A stretch of 64,000 bases of DNA from Bifidobacterium sp. ESL0790 (GCF_029395435.1 NZ_CP113915.1:372001-436000); one strand, 5' to 3'. Positions 44,738 through 54,352 are shown, counted from the stretch's first letter. The notes: generated by a model not told the origin, from the letters alone. Made by a program: numbers and translations.

Positions 44738-46243
44738 ATGGCAGATCAAGAATCGGAAATACGGAAAGACGGGCAGCGGAACGCTCAAGACTTGAAGCTT
44801 GAGTCGGGGCAGGAAAGCGGCGGCTTCACCTCGTCGATTACCCCACGTCAGCGCGGGCTGATGATGGCGGTGCTGTTGCTTGGTTCGTTCACAGCGCTGA
44901 TGGCCGAGACATTCCTGAACAATGCGCTGCCGACGATTATGGATGCGTTTTCCATGAGCCAGGCGACTGCACAATGGCTCACCACTGCCTATCTGTTGGT
45001 GGTCGGTTTGATGATCCCGATGTCCGCGTGGGTGTTCGAGTCCTTTAATCTACGCACCACGTTCGTCACGCTGATGGCTGTCTTCTTTATCGGTTCAATC
45101 GTCTGCATTTTCGCGCCAAACTTCTGGGTGCTGCTCGCGGGCCGCATCATCGAGGCCATCGCCGCCGGCGGGTTGATGCCGTTCATCCAGAACGTTATCC
45201 TGATGATGTTCCCGCCAGAAAAGCGAGGTATGGCCATGGGCATCACCGGCCTGGTCATCGGCTTCGGGCCGGCGGTCGGCCCCACCATTTCCGGCCTTAT
45301 TCTCAAGGTTTCCAGCTGGAAGATGCTCTTCATCATTCTCGCCATTGCGAGCGCCATCACTGCGATTCTCGCCGTGCCGCTGGTGCGCAACCTCACCTCG
45401 CCGCACCACAGCACGACTGACGTCATCTCCTTCGCAGAGTCCATTTTCGGCTTCGGCCTCATCCTTTATGCGCTTTCCGAAGTCGGCAACACCGGTCGTA
45501 TCACGGTGATGCTCGCGGTACTGTTCATTGTTGGCGTGGTCATCATGGCGCTCTTCTGTGTCCGCCAGCTCAAGCTCTCCAACCCCCTGCTCGACATCCA
45601 TGTCTTCGGCAACGCCCGCTTCAACCTCTGCACGCTGCTGAGCACCATCAGCAACATCGCCATGGTCGGCATCGAACTGGTGCTGCCGCTTTATCTGCAG
45701 ACCACGCGCGCCGAATCAGCGCTCACCAGCGGTCTGGTGATGATGCCGGGCGCGCTTGTTATGGTGATCTGCAACCCGATTTCCGGCACGCTCTACGACA
45801 AGCTCGGTATCAAGAAACTCTCGCTCTTCGGCTTCCTGATGCTCCTGATCGGCTCCGTTCCGATGCTCTGGTTCAGCGCGAAAACAAGCCTCTTCGTGAT
45901 CGGCCTGTGCTATGCGCTGCGCATGGGCGGCATCTCCTTCACGATGATGACCACGTTCACCGCCGGCATCAACCTGAGCTCCGCCCGCCTCACCGCGCAC
46001 GCCAACGCCGCTTCGTCCACGGTCCGACAGGTCGGCGGCTCGCTGGGCACGGCGCTCGCGATGCTCGTCATCTCCCTGGCCGCGACTTCGCAGGCCTCCG
46101 CCGGCAAGGCCACAGCTCAGGCCATCGGCTACAACTGGGGCTTCATCCTCATGGTCATCTTCGCCGTCATCGGTCTCGTCGCCTCCTTCTTCCTTCCGAA
46201 CGCCACCACCGAGCGCAAACTCATCGCCGCCGAGAGCGAGTAA
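44738..46243 (+). CDS. MFS drug exporter, DHA2 (EmrB/QacA) family
   Basis: 501 residues with about fourteen hydrophobic segments. NNALPTIMDAF and TAQWLTTAYLLVVGLMIPMSAWV carry DHA2 motifs D1 and A-like loop; GPAVGPTISGLIL is motif C of proton antiporters. It should expel drugs or bile-type compounds with proton influx. AGGAAAGG lies before the ATG. Regulated, most likely, by the MarR protein upstream. Confidence 0.93.
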   Translation: MADQESEIRKDGQRNAQDLKLESGQESGGFTSSITPRQRGLMMAVLLLGSFTALMAETFLNNALPTIMDAFSMSQATAQWLTTAYLLVVGLMIPMSAWVFESFNLRTTFVTLMAVFFIGSIVCIFAPNFWVLLAGRIIEAIAAGGLMPFIQNVILMMFPPEKRGMAMGITGLVIGFGPAVGPTISGLILKVSSWKMLFIILAIASAITAILAVPLVRNLTSPHHSTTDVISFAESIFGFGLILYALSEVGNTGRITVMLAVLFIVGVVIMALFCVRQLKLSNPLLDIHVFGNARFNLCTLLSTISNIAMVGIELVLPLYLQTTRAESALTSGLVMMPGALVMVICNPISGTLYDKLGIKKLSLFGFLMLLIGSVPMLWFSAKTSLFVIGLCYALRMGGISFTMMTTFTAGINLSSARLTAHANAASSTVRQVGGSLGTALAMLVISLAATSQASAGKATAQAIGYNWGFILMVIFAVIGLVASFFLPNATTERKLIAAESE

Positions 46244-46265
46244 GCGCGAACCCAGTGGTCACGGC

Positions 46266-46378
46266 AATCAGGAAGAAAAGCACTAAAAGCGCTCTAGAAT
46301 AATGCTTTTCTTCCTGATTGATGATTGCCCTGCGGTGAAAAGCACCTTTCCCGGGGCTTTTTGGTGCTTTTCTCACTG
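46266..46378. repeat. double-hairpin AAAAGCAC element, copy 2
   Basis: Hairpin 1: AATCAGGAAGAAAAGCA (46266-46282) with TGCTTTTCTTCCTGATT (46303-46319). Hairpin 2: GTGAAAAGCACC with GGTGCTTTTCTCAC (to 46376). Equivalent bases of the left arms (46275, 46337) are 62 bp apart. It follows the exporter stop and probably terminates its transcript. Confidence 0.85.
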
Positions 46379-46414
46379 GTTCCTGACTTGGTGGCGGTGA
46401 GTCGGGGCGCCGTG

Positions 46415-46444
46415 TTGACTTCGAGTGCTTGAAGTTTCTAGGCT
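46415..46444 (+). promoter_or_regulatory. MerR-type promoter matching the merR-akr operator
   Basis: A -35 TTGACT (46415-46420) and a -10 TAGGCT (46439-46444) are 18 bp apart. The core TTGACTTCGAGTGCTTGAAG matches the 43336-43317 operator in 18 of 20 bases. It lies 50 bp upstream of the decarboxylase-like gene, which is therefore a likely second target of the MerR regulator. Confidence 0.7.
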
Positions 46445-46493
46445 TGATGGCGACGACGATATCGTAATGGGTAATTTGCGAAAGGAACCAGTC

Positions 46494-46817
46494 ATGGCCA
46501 AGAAACAGACGGCGGGGCACGAGCAGCTTGGAGAGTTCGCGCCGCAGTTCGCGCATCTGAACGACGACGTGCTTTTCGGCGAGGTGTGGAGCCGCGAGGA
46601 CGAGCTTTCTGCGCACGACCGCTCGATGATCACCATCGCAGCCATCATCGCGATGGGCGCCACCGAACAGATGGACGCGCATTTCAACATCGGCAAGGCC
46701 AACGGCATCACCAAGGACGAGATCGCCGCCGAAATCACGCATCTCGCCTTTTACGTCGGCTGGCCGAAAGCTTGGTCGGCGTTCAACCGCGCGAAGAAGA
46801 TTTGGGCGGACGAGTAG
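46494..46817 (+). CDS. carboxymuconolactone decarboxylase family protein
   Basis: 107 residues from the ATG at 46494, with AAAGGA upstream. LSAHDRSMITIAAIIAMG, the HFNIGKANGITKDEI segment and ITHLAFYVGWPKAW match the all-helical CMD/AhpD fold. The CxxC pair of AhpD peroxidases is absent, so it is of the decarboxylase/thiol-independent type. In many genomes such proteins accompany redox-stress aldo/keto reductases under MerR control, which agrees with the shared operator. Confidence 0.9.
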   Translation: MAKKQTAGHEQLGEFAPQFAHLNDDVLFGEVWSREDELSAHDRSMITIAAIIAMGATEQMDAHFNIGKANGITKDEIAAEITHLAFYVGWPKAWSAFNRAKKIWADE

Positions 46818-47001
46818 GTCCTTGCCCTGAGGTCTCCGTCGTTTTGACGAGACGGGACAGACGGGATATCCACTATATTTCGGTATTTTTAAACCGGTGA
46901 TTCATCAATGTTGGCGTCATGGCATGAGCGTGACGTCAACGTTTTTATTTGAGGGAATCAAGATATATCAATGTGTCGAAAACAAAGAAAGATAAAACGG
47001 G

Positions 47002-47074
47002 AGCCGCTTGACAGAATCGAACTGTCGACCTTCTCATTACGAGTGAGACGCTCTACCAACTGAGCTAAAGCGGC
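47002..47074 (-). tRNA. tRNA-Thr (anticodon CGU)
   Basis: On the minus strand acceptor arms GCCGCTT and AAGCGGC enclose the D arm TAGCTCAGTTGGTAGAGC, the anticodon loop CTCGTAA (anticodon CGT) and the T arm with GTTCGATTC. No CCA is encoded. Confidence 0.95.
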
Positions 47075-47307
47075 AAGGCCCGAGCGGCATACGCCACCCG
47101 CGCACAAAACAATAATGATACTGGTTGACGTGGATTTTGTCTACGAACGCCGCGTTCGGACGTGTCTTAAGAAAAGGAGCTCACACTTAAACGCAAATGG
47201 AAATGAGAGAATGGCGGGATTGCAACAGATTAGGATTCGTATCCAAGTAAAAGCGTGAGTGTGACTTCCCGAATACCAATGACAACGGCCCGAGGGACAA
47301 TGAGTGC

Positions 47308-48651
47308 ATGAACGAGACAATGGGTGAAGCCAGGCGCGCCGGGGCGGAACACGCGGAACATGGGGATTTCGAGGACTTCTACGCCATCATCCCCGCGGGC
47401 GGCACGGGTTCGCGCCTGTGGCCGCTGAGCCGCGGAGCCAGGCCCAAGTTCCTCTTCGATCTGATGGGCAGCGGCAGCACGCTCATCCAGTCCACGTTCG
47501 CCCGCCTCGCCCGACTGACCGGCCCCGACCACATCGTGGTGAGCACGGGCTGGCGGCACGTCGCCGAGGTGGAGGCCCAGCTGCCCGATCTCGCCGAATC
47601 CAACATCTTCGCCGAGCCGGTGCCGCGCGACTCCACCGCCGCCATCGCCTTGGCCACCGCCATCCTCGCGCGTCGCCACGGCGACCACATCGTGGTCGGT
47701 TCCTTCGCCGCCGACCATGTGATCCGCGGCAAGGAAACGTTTGCCGAGTCCGTGCGTCAGGCCGTGGCCGTGGCGCGCGCCGGCTACGTGACGACCATCG
47801 GCATCGCGGCCTCCCGCCCATCCACCGCGTTTGGCTACATTCACCAAGGCCGTTCGCTGGCCGGCGAGGTGGCCGGGGCGCCGAGCGCGCGCCTGGTGGA
47901 GCGTTTCGTGGAGAAGCCGGATTCCGCCACCGCGCAGGCCTACCTTTCCACCGGCGAGTATCGCTGGAACGCAGGCATGTTCATCATGCGGGCCGACGTG
48001 TTGCTCGACCATCTGCGCGAATACAAGCCCCAGCTGTTCGACGCCATCTTGCATATCGCCGACGCCTACGCGGCCGAGGACGAGGCCGAAGCCAAGGATG
48101 CTGAGAATGGCGGTAATGGCAAGCAAGGTGGGGCCGAAGGGTTGGCCGCGTTGCCCTTGGATTATAAGGACACGAACGGTGACGGTCATGGTGATGGTGA
48201 CAGCGACACCAGCGCCGATGCCGAATCTGGCTCAGACATCAATCTCGACGCGGTCGATGAGGCCATGGCCAAATACTGGCCGGGCATTGAGAAAGTCGCC
48301 TTCGACTACGCGGTGGCCGAACCCCTGAGCGTGGCCGGCGGAGTCGCGATGGTTCCTGGCGATTTTGGCTGGGACGATATCGGCGACTTCAATTCCGTGG
48401 CGGCGCTGCTGCCGAGTACCGGGGAGCGCAACATCAAGATCCTGGGTGACACCGACCGCGTGGTGAGCATCGACAGCGCCGGTGACGTGGTGATGCCGCT
48501 TTCCGAACGTACCATCGCGCTGCTTGGCGTCAACGACATGGTGGTGGCCGACACCCCCGACGCCCTGCTCATCGCCCCGCGCGCCCGCAGCCAGGAAGTC
48601 AAGGATATGGTGACTTATCTCGACCGCGAGGGCCGCGACGACATCCTGTAA
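47308..48651 (+). CDS. mannose-1-phosphate guanylyltransferase
   Basis: 447 residues. The nucleotidyltransferase signature PAGGTGSRLWPLSRGARPKFL lies at about 29-48. GSFAADHVI, TIGIAASRPSTAFGYI, FVEKPD and RWNAGMF are family blocks; FGWDDIGDF completes the sugar site. The product GDP-mannose feeds glycans. Residues about 261-311 hold an Asp/Gly/Ser-rich insertion with GDGHGDGD words. There is no C-terminal isomerase domain. It stands alone between a tRNA and a convergent membrane-protein gene. Confidence 0.92.
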   Translation: MNETMGEARRAGAEHAEHGDFEDFYAIIPAGGTGSRLWPLSRGARPKFLFDLMGSGSTLIQSTFARLARLTGPDHIVVSTGWRHVAEVEAQLPDLAESNIFAEPVPRDSTAAIALATAILARRHGDHIVVGSFAADHVIRGKETFAESVRQAVAVARAGYVTTIGIAASRPSTAFGYIHQGRSLAGEVAGAPSARLVERFVEKPDSATAQAYLSTGEYRWNAGMFIMRADVLLDHLREYKPQLFDAILHIADAYAAEDEAEAKDAENGGNGKQGGAEGLAALPLDYKDTNGDGHGDGDSDTSADAESGSDINLDAVDEAMAKYWPGIEKVAFDYAVAEPLSVAGGVAMVPGDFGWDDIGDFNSVAALLPSTGERNIKILGDTDRVVSIDSAGDVVMPLSERTIALLGVNDMVVADTPDALLIAPRARSQEVKDMVTYLDREGRDDIL

Positions 48652-48744
48652 GGGTTAAGGGTTAAGGATTTACGGATACGGTAACGTTCTTCAACGATTC
48701 ATTTGTTTGGAATTCCTATCTTTTAGCCTGCTTCCAGCCCCCGC

Positions 48745-50205
48745 TCAGTCCGCCTTTGCTATCTTTGCTGTCCCATCCCTCTTCTCGCGCCCGAAAACCA
48801 GCGCCGCGAGGAACGGAATCAGGATGATCGAGCCGAGCATCAGGCGTATCTGCACCGCCAGCGCCGAAAGCATCAGCGAGACGCCGATGCCCAGCGGTAT
48901 GAGGAACAACGGCAGCAGCTCGTGCATGCCGCGTCGCCACGCGAAAACGGCAAGCGCGATCATGACCCAATCCAATATGGCCAGATTGAAGATCACGTGA
49001 GGTATGGGCGCCAGTTTGGAATACACGGCGTGGCCCTTGTCGGTGTGCAGCATGGCGGCAAGGATGCTGTATTGGTCGTCGGTCACCTGGAGCGGGTTGA
49101 CCAGCGAGCCCTCGAATTTCGCGTACCCCGCCACGCAGGTACCGAGGTTGGAGAAGCACAGGTCGCTCCAGTTCTTGAGGAACGGGCGCAGGTCCTTGCC
49201 GGTGAGCGAGGGCACCTTGTTGGTCATTACGAACAGGCGCTCGATATCGTAGTTGCGGGCCCATTCGCTTTCGGGGCGGATGGAGGTGAAATAGGCGTTG
49301 GCCTGCGGGCTCAGGTGCTGCGGGGAGCCGTGGAGATCCTGATAATAGATGTAGCTCACCTGCATGAGCGGCACGCCCAGCATCTCGGTAGTGGGGGAAG
49401 GCTTGGCCTTCAAACCATAGTCGCAGTAGGTGCCCCAGGCCGCGCTCAGGGCCGCGAAGGCGACCAGCGAGGCGACCAGCTGCCTCCAGTAGCGGCGGAA
49501 ATGGATGAGCAGGTAGATGATGATCGCGAAGACGAAGATGAAATTGTTCTTGCGGAACTCGTTGGTCAGAAAAAGCGTGACGGCCAGGCCGGCGAGGAAC
49601 CACGGGCGGCGCAGAATCTTGCCTTTCGTATCGATCGCCTCGAAGACCTCCACGCACAGCAGCAGCGTGAATCCGGCGCACAGCACGTCTTTGGTGCAGG
49701 AGATTGAATAGGCCGGGAAAAGCGGGTAGAAGCTGAAGAGCAGGGTGGCGACCAGCAGGGCGCGGCGGCTCACGCGGCGGGCCAGAACGGCCAGGGCGAC
49801 GATGATGCAGCCGGAGAAGATGAGCATTTGCAACAGGTTGCTCAGCCAGAGCTGGTTGCGGGCGACGAAGCCGAGGAAGAACGTGTCGAGGATGGAGTGC
49901 TGCTTGTTGAAGGTCCAGGTGGCGTATTGCTTGCGCTGGTCGACGGCGTCGGGGGAGTCGACGCCGGGGAACATGACGATGTAGGCGATCAGGTTGACGA
50001 TCAGCGGCAGGAGGATGTACCAGGGGCGGCGCTGGTGCGAAGGAGCTTGCGTGGTTGCGGGGGTTGGCGAGTCAGAGCTCGAAAGCCTGGTTGAGCCGGT
50101 GCCTTTAGCCACGTCGGTGGAGACGTCGGTGCTGCCGTTGGCTAACTTGGCCGACTTGGCCGACTTGGTCGACGTGGCGAGGGAATCCGTGAAAGCGAGG
50201 CTCAT
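48745..50205 (-). CDS. DUF6020 family multispanning membrane protein
   Basis: 486 residues. A polar N-terminus of about 58 residues precedes some eleven hydrophobic segments. Conserved elements MFPGVDSPDAVDQ, the FPAYSISCTKDVL segment and NEFRKNNFIFVF fit the DUF6020 family of large actinobacterial and firmicute membrane proteins, which resemble GT-C glycosyltransferases. An envelope-glycan role is plausible given the adjacent GDP-mannose gene, but this is inference. Confidence 0.82.
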   Translation of the reverse strand: MSLAFTDSLATSTKSAKSAKLANGSTDVSTDVAKGTGSTRLSSSDSPTPATTQAPSHQRRPWYILLPLIVNLIAYIVMFPGVDSPDAVDQRKQYATWTFNKQHSILDTFFLGFVARNQLWLSNLLQMLIFSGCIIVALAVLARRVSRRALLVATLLFSFYPLFPAYSISCTKDVLCAGFTLLLCVEVFEAIDTKGKILRRPWFLAGLAVTLFLTNEFRKNNFIFVFAIIIYLLIHFRRYWRQLVASLVAFAALSAAWGTYCDYGLKAKPSPTTEMLGVPLMQVSYIYYQDLHGSPQHLSPQANAYFTSIRPESEWARNYDIERLFVMTNKVPSLTGKDLRPFLKNWSDLCFSNLGTCVAGYAKFEGSLVNPLQVTDDQYSILAAMLHTDKGHAVYSKLAPIPHVIFNLAILDWVMIALAVFAWRRGMHELLPLFLIPLGIGVSLMLSALAVQIRLMLGSIILIPFLAALVFGREKRDGTAKIAKAD

Positions 50206-50268
50206 GGTGCCTCATTATAGGGGTATGCGGTAAAAGGGAGGGGTGATTAGGCAATTGTGCTTCGGGAC

Positions 50269-50336
50269 TGTGGATAACTTTCGCGTAATACGCGCGACAC
50301 GCCTCAAATGTGGATAACCCCAACCGTTCGACCACA
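50269..50336. promoter_or_regulatory. DnaA-box module, copy 1
   Basis: TGTGGATAA (complement of the DnaA box TTATCCACA) occurs at 50269-50277 and 50309-50317. The block 50293-50336 is identical over 44 bp to 58285-58328. The ends ACTGTGG and CCACAGT are inverted. It lies 50 bp upstream of the toxin-like gene. Confidence 0.75.
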
Positions 50337-50385
50337 GTGCCCTGTTTTGCCTCGGTAATTGGGCGATTTCCTGTTCAATGAATAT

Positions 50386-50676
50386 ATGAACGAAGAACCG
50401 ATAGTCCATCCGCGTATCCATCGTCGGCATCCTCAGCTCAATGATGAGGACGTCCGGGCGGCTTGGCGTGCGTTGATGAAATTCAAGCGGAGGGATGACG
50501 GCTCGGGGCGATGGTCCGCTATCGGAGTTGACGGCAAAGGACGTTTTGTGGAATTGGTTTTCCGGGGAAATTCTCATGGCTGTTGGGAGATTTTCCATGC
50601 GAATACACCACCGACGAAAGCTATACTGAAAGAGCTGGGTCTATTGAAAGGAGGGCGATATGGAAATGGACGATAA
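50386..50676 (+). CDS. probable RelE/BrnT-like toxin of a toxin-antitoxin pair
   Basis: 96 residues from the ATG at 50386; there is no ribosome site, and an earlier ATG at 50359 is possible. HPRIHRRHPQLNDEDVRAAW, then SAIGVDGKGRFVELVF and GCWEIFHANTPPTKAILKEL follow the pattern of small RelE-fold toxins: His-rich start, GxDxxGR strand and terminal IFHA core. It overlaps the next gene by 17 bases, as toxin-antitoxin pairs often do. The family assignment is from pattern memory. Confidence 0.6.
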   Translation: MNEEPIVHPRIHRRHPQLNDEDVRAAWRALMKFKRRDDGSGRWSAIGVDGKGRFVELVFRGNSHGCWEIFHANTPPTKAILKELGLLKGGRYGNGR

Positions 50677-51007
50677 GGAACGTGCGGAAATGGAAGACAA
50701 GGAACTCTGCGAGAGTCTTGGCATCACTCGGGAAACACTTGACAGGTGGACGTACGAGGCTGAGGAAGGTATCGATGATGGTAAGTGGGGGCCGACCATC
50801 ACGGTTCGCGATTTGACTCCAGAAGAGCAGAAGGCATTGGATCGCGCCATTGTGCTGCGTGATCGTATCGACGCGCTCAAAGAGGCCACGGGGATGAGCG
50901 AGGCCGAGGCCGAGACCAAGATGGACGCCATTGTCAAGGCCGAGGAAGCGGCCGCCGCGAAGGCTGATACTGAGGCAAGGGAAGCCGAAGCCGTCGTTGC
51001 GCGCTGA
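50660..51007 (+). CDS. small acidic protein, candidate antitoxin
   Basis: 115 residues; AAGGAGG precedes the ATG. It is acidic and helical, with ERAEMEDKELCESLGITRETLDRW at the start and a Glu/Ala-rich C-terminal helix (EAEAETKMDAIVKAEEAAA). The segment LDRWTYEAEEGIDDGKW resembles tails of antitoxins paired with the upstream toxin type. The overlap with the toxin gene implies translational coupling. Confidence 0.6.
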   Translation: MEMDDKERAEMEDKELCESLGITRETLDRWTYEAEEGIDDGKWGPTITVRDLTPEEQKALDRAIVLRDRIDALKEATGMSEAEAETKMDAIVKAEEAAAAKADTEAREAEAVVAR

Positions 51008-51278
51008 ACTTGTGTGCCGCAATATATTGAGTATGAGTGTGCCTGTTTTTTGATGGTGGGCTGCAGGTTTTAGAATCGTTCGGCTTTCGCTTTGCCGACT
51101 TGGAATATCGCGTTATGTCAAAGTTGACGGACGCGACGTTTTTTGTGCTGTTGTGTCTGCTTTTGTGAGTAAATTGAGAGGCGTAGCAAGCGGCTGGGAG
51201 CGCGCCTTCGCAACATGTGAGAAGATATGACGAGGCCGCGAGACCACCGCCGCGGCAAGTGATGAAAGGACCTTAACC

Positions 51279-52973
51279 ATGGCCATCAATCCTCCTATCG
51301 ACGCCACCAAAACCCCCGAATGGGCGGCGCTGCAACAGCATTTCGACGAGCTGAAGAGCGAGGGCATCGACCTCAAGAAGTGGTTCGCCGAGGAGCCCGA
51401 CCGCGTCGAGGAGCTGAGCTTCGAGGCCGGCGACCTGCACTTCGACCTCTCTAAAGACCTCATCCAGCCCGAAACGCTGAAGCTGTTCGCGAACCTCGCC
51501 AAGGCCGTGAAGCTCGACGAGCGCATCAAGCAGATGTATTCCGGCGTGCACATCAACTCCACCGAGGATCGCGCCGTGCTGCACACCGCGCTGCGTCGCC
51601 CGGCCAGTGACGAGGGCAAGCTCATCGTCGACGGCCAGGACGTGGTCAAGGACGTGCACACTACGCTCGACAAGATCTACGCGTTCGCCGACAAGGTTCG
51701 CAGCGGCGAATGGCGTGGCGTGACCGGCAAGAAGATCAAGACCGTCGTCAACATCGGCATCGGTGGCTCCGACTTGGGCCCGGTCATGGTCTACGAGGCC
51801 CTGAAGCCCTACGCGGACGCCGGCATCTCCGCCCGTTACGTCTCCAACATCGACCCGAACGACATCTCCGAGAAGACCAAGGATCTCGACCCCGAGGCCA
51901 CGATGTTCATCGTCGTCTCCAAGACCTTCACCACCCTTGAGACCCTGACCAACGCGCGTGAGGCACGCACCTGGCTCTTGAACGGTCTCAAGGCGTCCGG
52001 CGCCATCGACGGCAGTGACGCCAAGCGCGCCGAGGCCATCAAGAAGCACTTCATCGCCGTCTCCACCAACCTCAAGGGCGTCGAGGAATTCGGCATCGAT
52101 CCGCAGAACGCCTTCGGCTTCTGGAACTGGGTTGGCGGCCGCTATTCCGTCGATTCTGCGGTCGGCACCTCCATCGCCATCGTCTGCGGCCCCAAGCGCT
52201 TCGAGGAGTTCCTCGCCGGCTTCCACGAGATCGACGAGTATTTCGCCAACACCCCGTTCGAGAAGAACGTCGTGGTGCTGATGGGCATGCTCAACGTCTG
52301 GTACCGCAACTTCTTCAAGGCCGCCACACACGCCGTGCTGCCCTACGACCAGTACCTGCACCGCTTCCCGGCTTACCTGCAGCAGCTCACCATGGAGTCC
52401 AACGGCAAGTCCGTGCGTTGGGACGGCAGCCCGGTGGTCACCGAGACCGGCGAGGTCTTCTGGGGCGAGCCCGGCACCAATGGCCAGCACGCGTTCTACC
52501 AGCTGATCCACCAGGGCACGCAGATGATTCCCGCCGACTTCATCGCCTTCGCGAACACCCCGAATCCGGCCAAGGACGGCGACCAGGACGTGCACGAGCT
52601 CTTCCTCGGCAACTACCTGGCGCAGACCAAGGCGCTCGCGTTCGGCAAGACCGCCGACGAGGTTCGCGCCGAGGGCACACCTGAAGCTATCGTCCCGGCC
52701 CGTGTCTTCTCCGGCAACCGTCCGACCACTTCGATCTTCGGCGATGCGCTCACCCCGTTCTCGCTCGGTGAGCTCATTGCGCTTTACGAGCACATCACCT
52801 TCACCGAGGGCACCGTCTGGGGCATCGACTCCTTCGACCAGTGGGGCGTCGAACTCGGCAAGCAGCTCGCCCGCCAGATCACCCCGGCGATTTCGCAGGA
52901 CGACGAGGCATTGGCGCAGCAGGATGCGTCCACGCAGAGCCTCATTCGTTTCTACCGCGCGCATCGTAAGTAA
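51279..52973 (+). CDS. pgi: glucose-6-phosphate isomerase
   Basis: 564 residues, normal length. [19 protein letters not shown] is the sugar-phosphate loop, [10 protein letters not shown] the phosphate clamp, and [22 protein letters not shown] (about 405-426) and [13 protein letters not shown] the two PGI signatures. It interconverts glucose-6-P and fructose-6-P; in bifidobacteria fructose-6-P enters the phosphoketolase bifid shunt. AAAGGA precedes the ATG. A strong hairpin follows. Confidence 0.98.
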   Translation: MAINPPIDATKTPEWAALQQHFDELKSEGIDLKKWFAEEPDRVEELSFEAGDLHFDLSKDLIQPETLKLFANLAKAVKLDERIKQMYSGVHINSTEDRAVLHTALRRPASDEGKLIVDGQDVVKDVHTTLDKIYAFADKVRSGEWRGVTGKKIKTVVNIGIGGSDLGPVMVYEALKPYADAGISARYVSNIDPNDISEKTKDLDPEATMFIVVSKTFTTLETLTNAREARTWLLNGLKASGAIDGSDAKRAEAIKKHFIAVSTNLKGVEEFGIDPQNAFGFWNWVGGRYSVDSAVGTSIAIVCGPKRFEEFLAGFHEIDEYFANTPFEKNVVVLMGMLNVWYRNFFKAATHAVLPYDQYLHRFPAYLQQLTMESNGKSVRWDGSPVVTETGEVFWGEPGTNGQHAFYQLIHQGTQMIPADFIAFANTPNPAKDGDQDVHELFLGNYLAQTKALAFGKTADEVRAEGTPEAIVPARVFSGNRPTTSIFGDALTPFSLGELIALYEHITFTEGTVWGIDSFDQWGVELGKQLARQITPAISQDDEALAQQDASTQSLIRFYRAHRK

Positions 52974-53021
52974 TCGCGCGGCAACGTTGCTGGTTGCAGC
53001 CTAGCTGCAACTAACCGCTGA

Positions 53022-53054
53022 AATGGGCACCCATCGTCAAGATGGGTGTCCATT
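53022..53054 (+). terminator. hairpin downstream of pgi
   Basis: AATGGGCACCCATC (53022-53035) pairs with GATGGGTGTCCATT (53041-53054), one mismatch. A smaller hairpin GTTGCAG/CTGCAAC (52993-53011) precedes it. There is no T-run, so termination is probable rather than certain. Confidence 0.6.
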
Positions 53055-53087
53055 CTGCTGTGGTAGCGTATGAAGGTCGCGCGAAAC

Positions 53088-53199
53088 CAGTGAGAAAAGC
53101 ACTAAAAAGTGGTCATAAAAGTGCTTTTCCCACTGAAAGATGTCTTGCCTAAGGAGAAAAGCATCTTTTTCTGGGGCATTTTGGCGCTTTTCTCACTGG
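53088..53199. repeat. double-hairpin AAAAGCAC element, copy 3
   Basis: CAGTGAGAAAAGCAC (53088-53102) with GTGCTTTTCCCACTG (53121-53135), then GGAGAAAAGCA with GCGCTTTTCTCACTGG. Equivalent left-arm bases 53092 and 53154 are 62 bp apart. It lies between pgi and tRNA-Gly. Confidence 0.85.
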
Positions 53200-53352
53200 T
53201 TTGGCGGCGGCAGAACGCAGAACCGGCGTTGTGGCCGGTCGGCTCACGCTCGCTTCCCGCTGATTCCACGGCTCGTGTATACTGGCGTTTGTCGTTTTTC
53301 GCGTGGTTCGCGAGTCGCCGATGGTGATTGGTGAATGGCGCGAGGATGATGC

Positions 53353-53423
53353 GCGGATGTAGCTCAATGGTAGAGCCTCAGTCTTCCAAACTGATTACGC
53401 GGGTTCGATTCCCGTCATCCGCT
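53353..53423 (+). tRNA. tRNA-Gly (anticodon UCC)
   Basis: Acceptor arms GCGGATG (53353-53359) and CATCCGC (53416-53422). D arm TAGCTCAATGGTAGAGC, anticodon stem CAGT/ACTG with anticodon TCC, and T arm GGGTTCGATTCCC. 71 bases; no CCA encoded. Confidence 0.95.
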
Positions 53424-53483
53424 CTCCGCGGTGGTTTCACCGTGGTCCTGAATTTCAAATGGCACGAGCGAGGCGGATGTTCT

Positions 53484-54302
53484 ATGGCGAGCAGATCGTC
53501 GGGAAACGACCATAGCGAAGATACCGAAAAGACCAAAGACACTCAAGGCGCCAACAACAAGGCGAGCCAGGCCGGCGTCTCAACCGGAGCCCGCGAAAGC
53601 ACCCAAGACGGTGCCGGTGATATCGGCGACATCGAAGACAACGACAACAAGGCCGTCGAGATCGTCGAGGGCAAGGTCGAGACGGTCAACGTCTCCAAGC
53701 ATCCCGAGGCCTCGATTCCCGAAACCGAGCTCTCCCTGGCCGACATCCAGCGCAGGCGCTCGCATCCGGTGCGTTGGGCCGTCTTCATCGTCATCCTACT
53801 CGCCGCGATCATCGTGCCCTACTGGTTTGGCCGCACGATGGCGATGGACCATACGGCCCGTGTGGTCAGGATGCTGAGCCACTTCGCGCCGCAGGGCATC
53901 GCGCTGGTCTCGTGGACGGTGACCGTGGTGGCCCTGGCGTGCATCGGCCTGTCGATGGTCGAGGAGCACGGCTGGTTCTGGCGCATCCTCTTCCTGGTCA
54001 CGCTCTCCGCCGAACAGTTGATCGGCGGGGTCTCGCTGCTGCGCTTCAAGTTCTGGTATTCCACCTACGTGGTCTACGGCCCCTCGTCGGTGCTCGCCAA
54101 CGCGGCCAACCTCGGCATCATCGCCGCGCTGTTCGCCGTGGCGGTCTACGCGATCGTCTTCGTCGGCCTGCTCATCGGCGTCAGCAAGGATTCGCCGCTC
54201 AACGTGCTCACCCACAGCTGGGCCTCGTTCATCCTCTTCTTCGTCATCGAGGCCATCGCTCTGCTGATCGTGCTGTTCAGCGGGCTGCTATACGCGGTGT
54301 GA
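53484..54302 (+). CDS. membrane protein of unknown function with polar N-terminal domain
   Basis: 272 residues from the ATG at 53484; the upstream in-frame region runs through tRNA-Gly and cannot code. The first 95 residues are hydrophilic (Thr/Asp/Asn/Lys). Four or five hydrophobic segments follow (WAVFIVILLAAIIVPYWF, GIALVSWTVTVVALACIGL, LGIIAALFAVAVYAIVFVGL, FILFFVIEAIALLIVLFSGL). No motif for a known family was recognised. Confidence 0.75.
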   Translation: MASRSSGNDHSEDTEKTKDTQGANNKASQAGVSTGARESTQDGAGDIGDIEDNDNKAVEIVEGKVETVNVSKHPEASIPETELSLADIQRRRSHPVRWAVFIVILLAAIIVPYWFGRTMAMDHTARVVRMLSHFAPQGIALVSWTVTVVALACIGLSMVEEHGWFWRILFLVTLSAEQLIGGVSLLRFKFWYSTYVVYGPSSVLANAANLGIIAALFAVAVYAIVFVGLLIGVSKDSPLNVLTHSWASFILFFVIEAIALLIVLFSGLLYAV

Positions 54303-54352
54303 CGCTGCTGCCCAATGTGCAACGTAGCACCCAGTGCGTATGGCGCGGTGCT

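Noticed and set aside
47178..47270. Second copy of the 38149 inverted repeat (GCTCACACTTAA facing GCGTGAGTGTGA)
   Set aside because: Only short and imperfect matches; could be chance.
48655..48680. Telomere-like AGGGTTAA direct repeats after the guanylyltransferase gene
   Set aside because: Only two to three short copies; too little to call an element.
51273..52964. 563-residue minus-strand frame opposite pgi
   Set aside because: Shadow of pgi; sequence is Val/Leu/Asp/Gly-rich without motifs.
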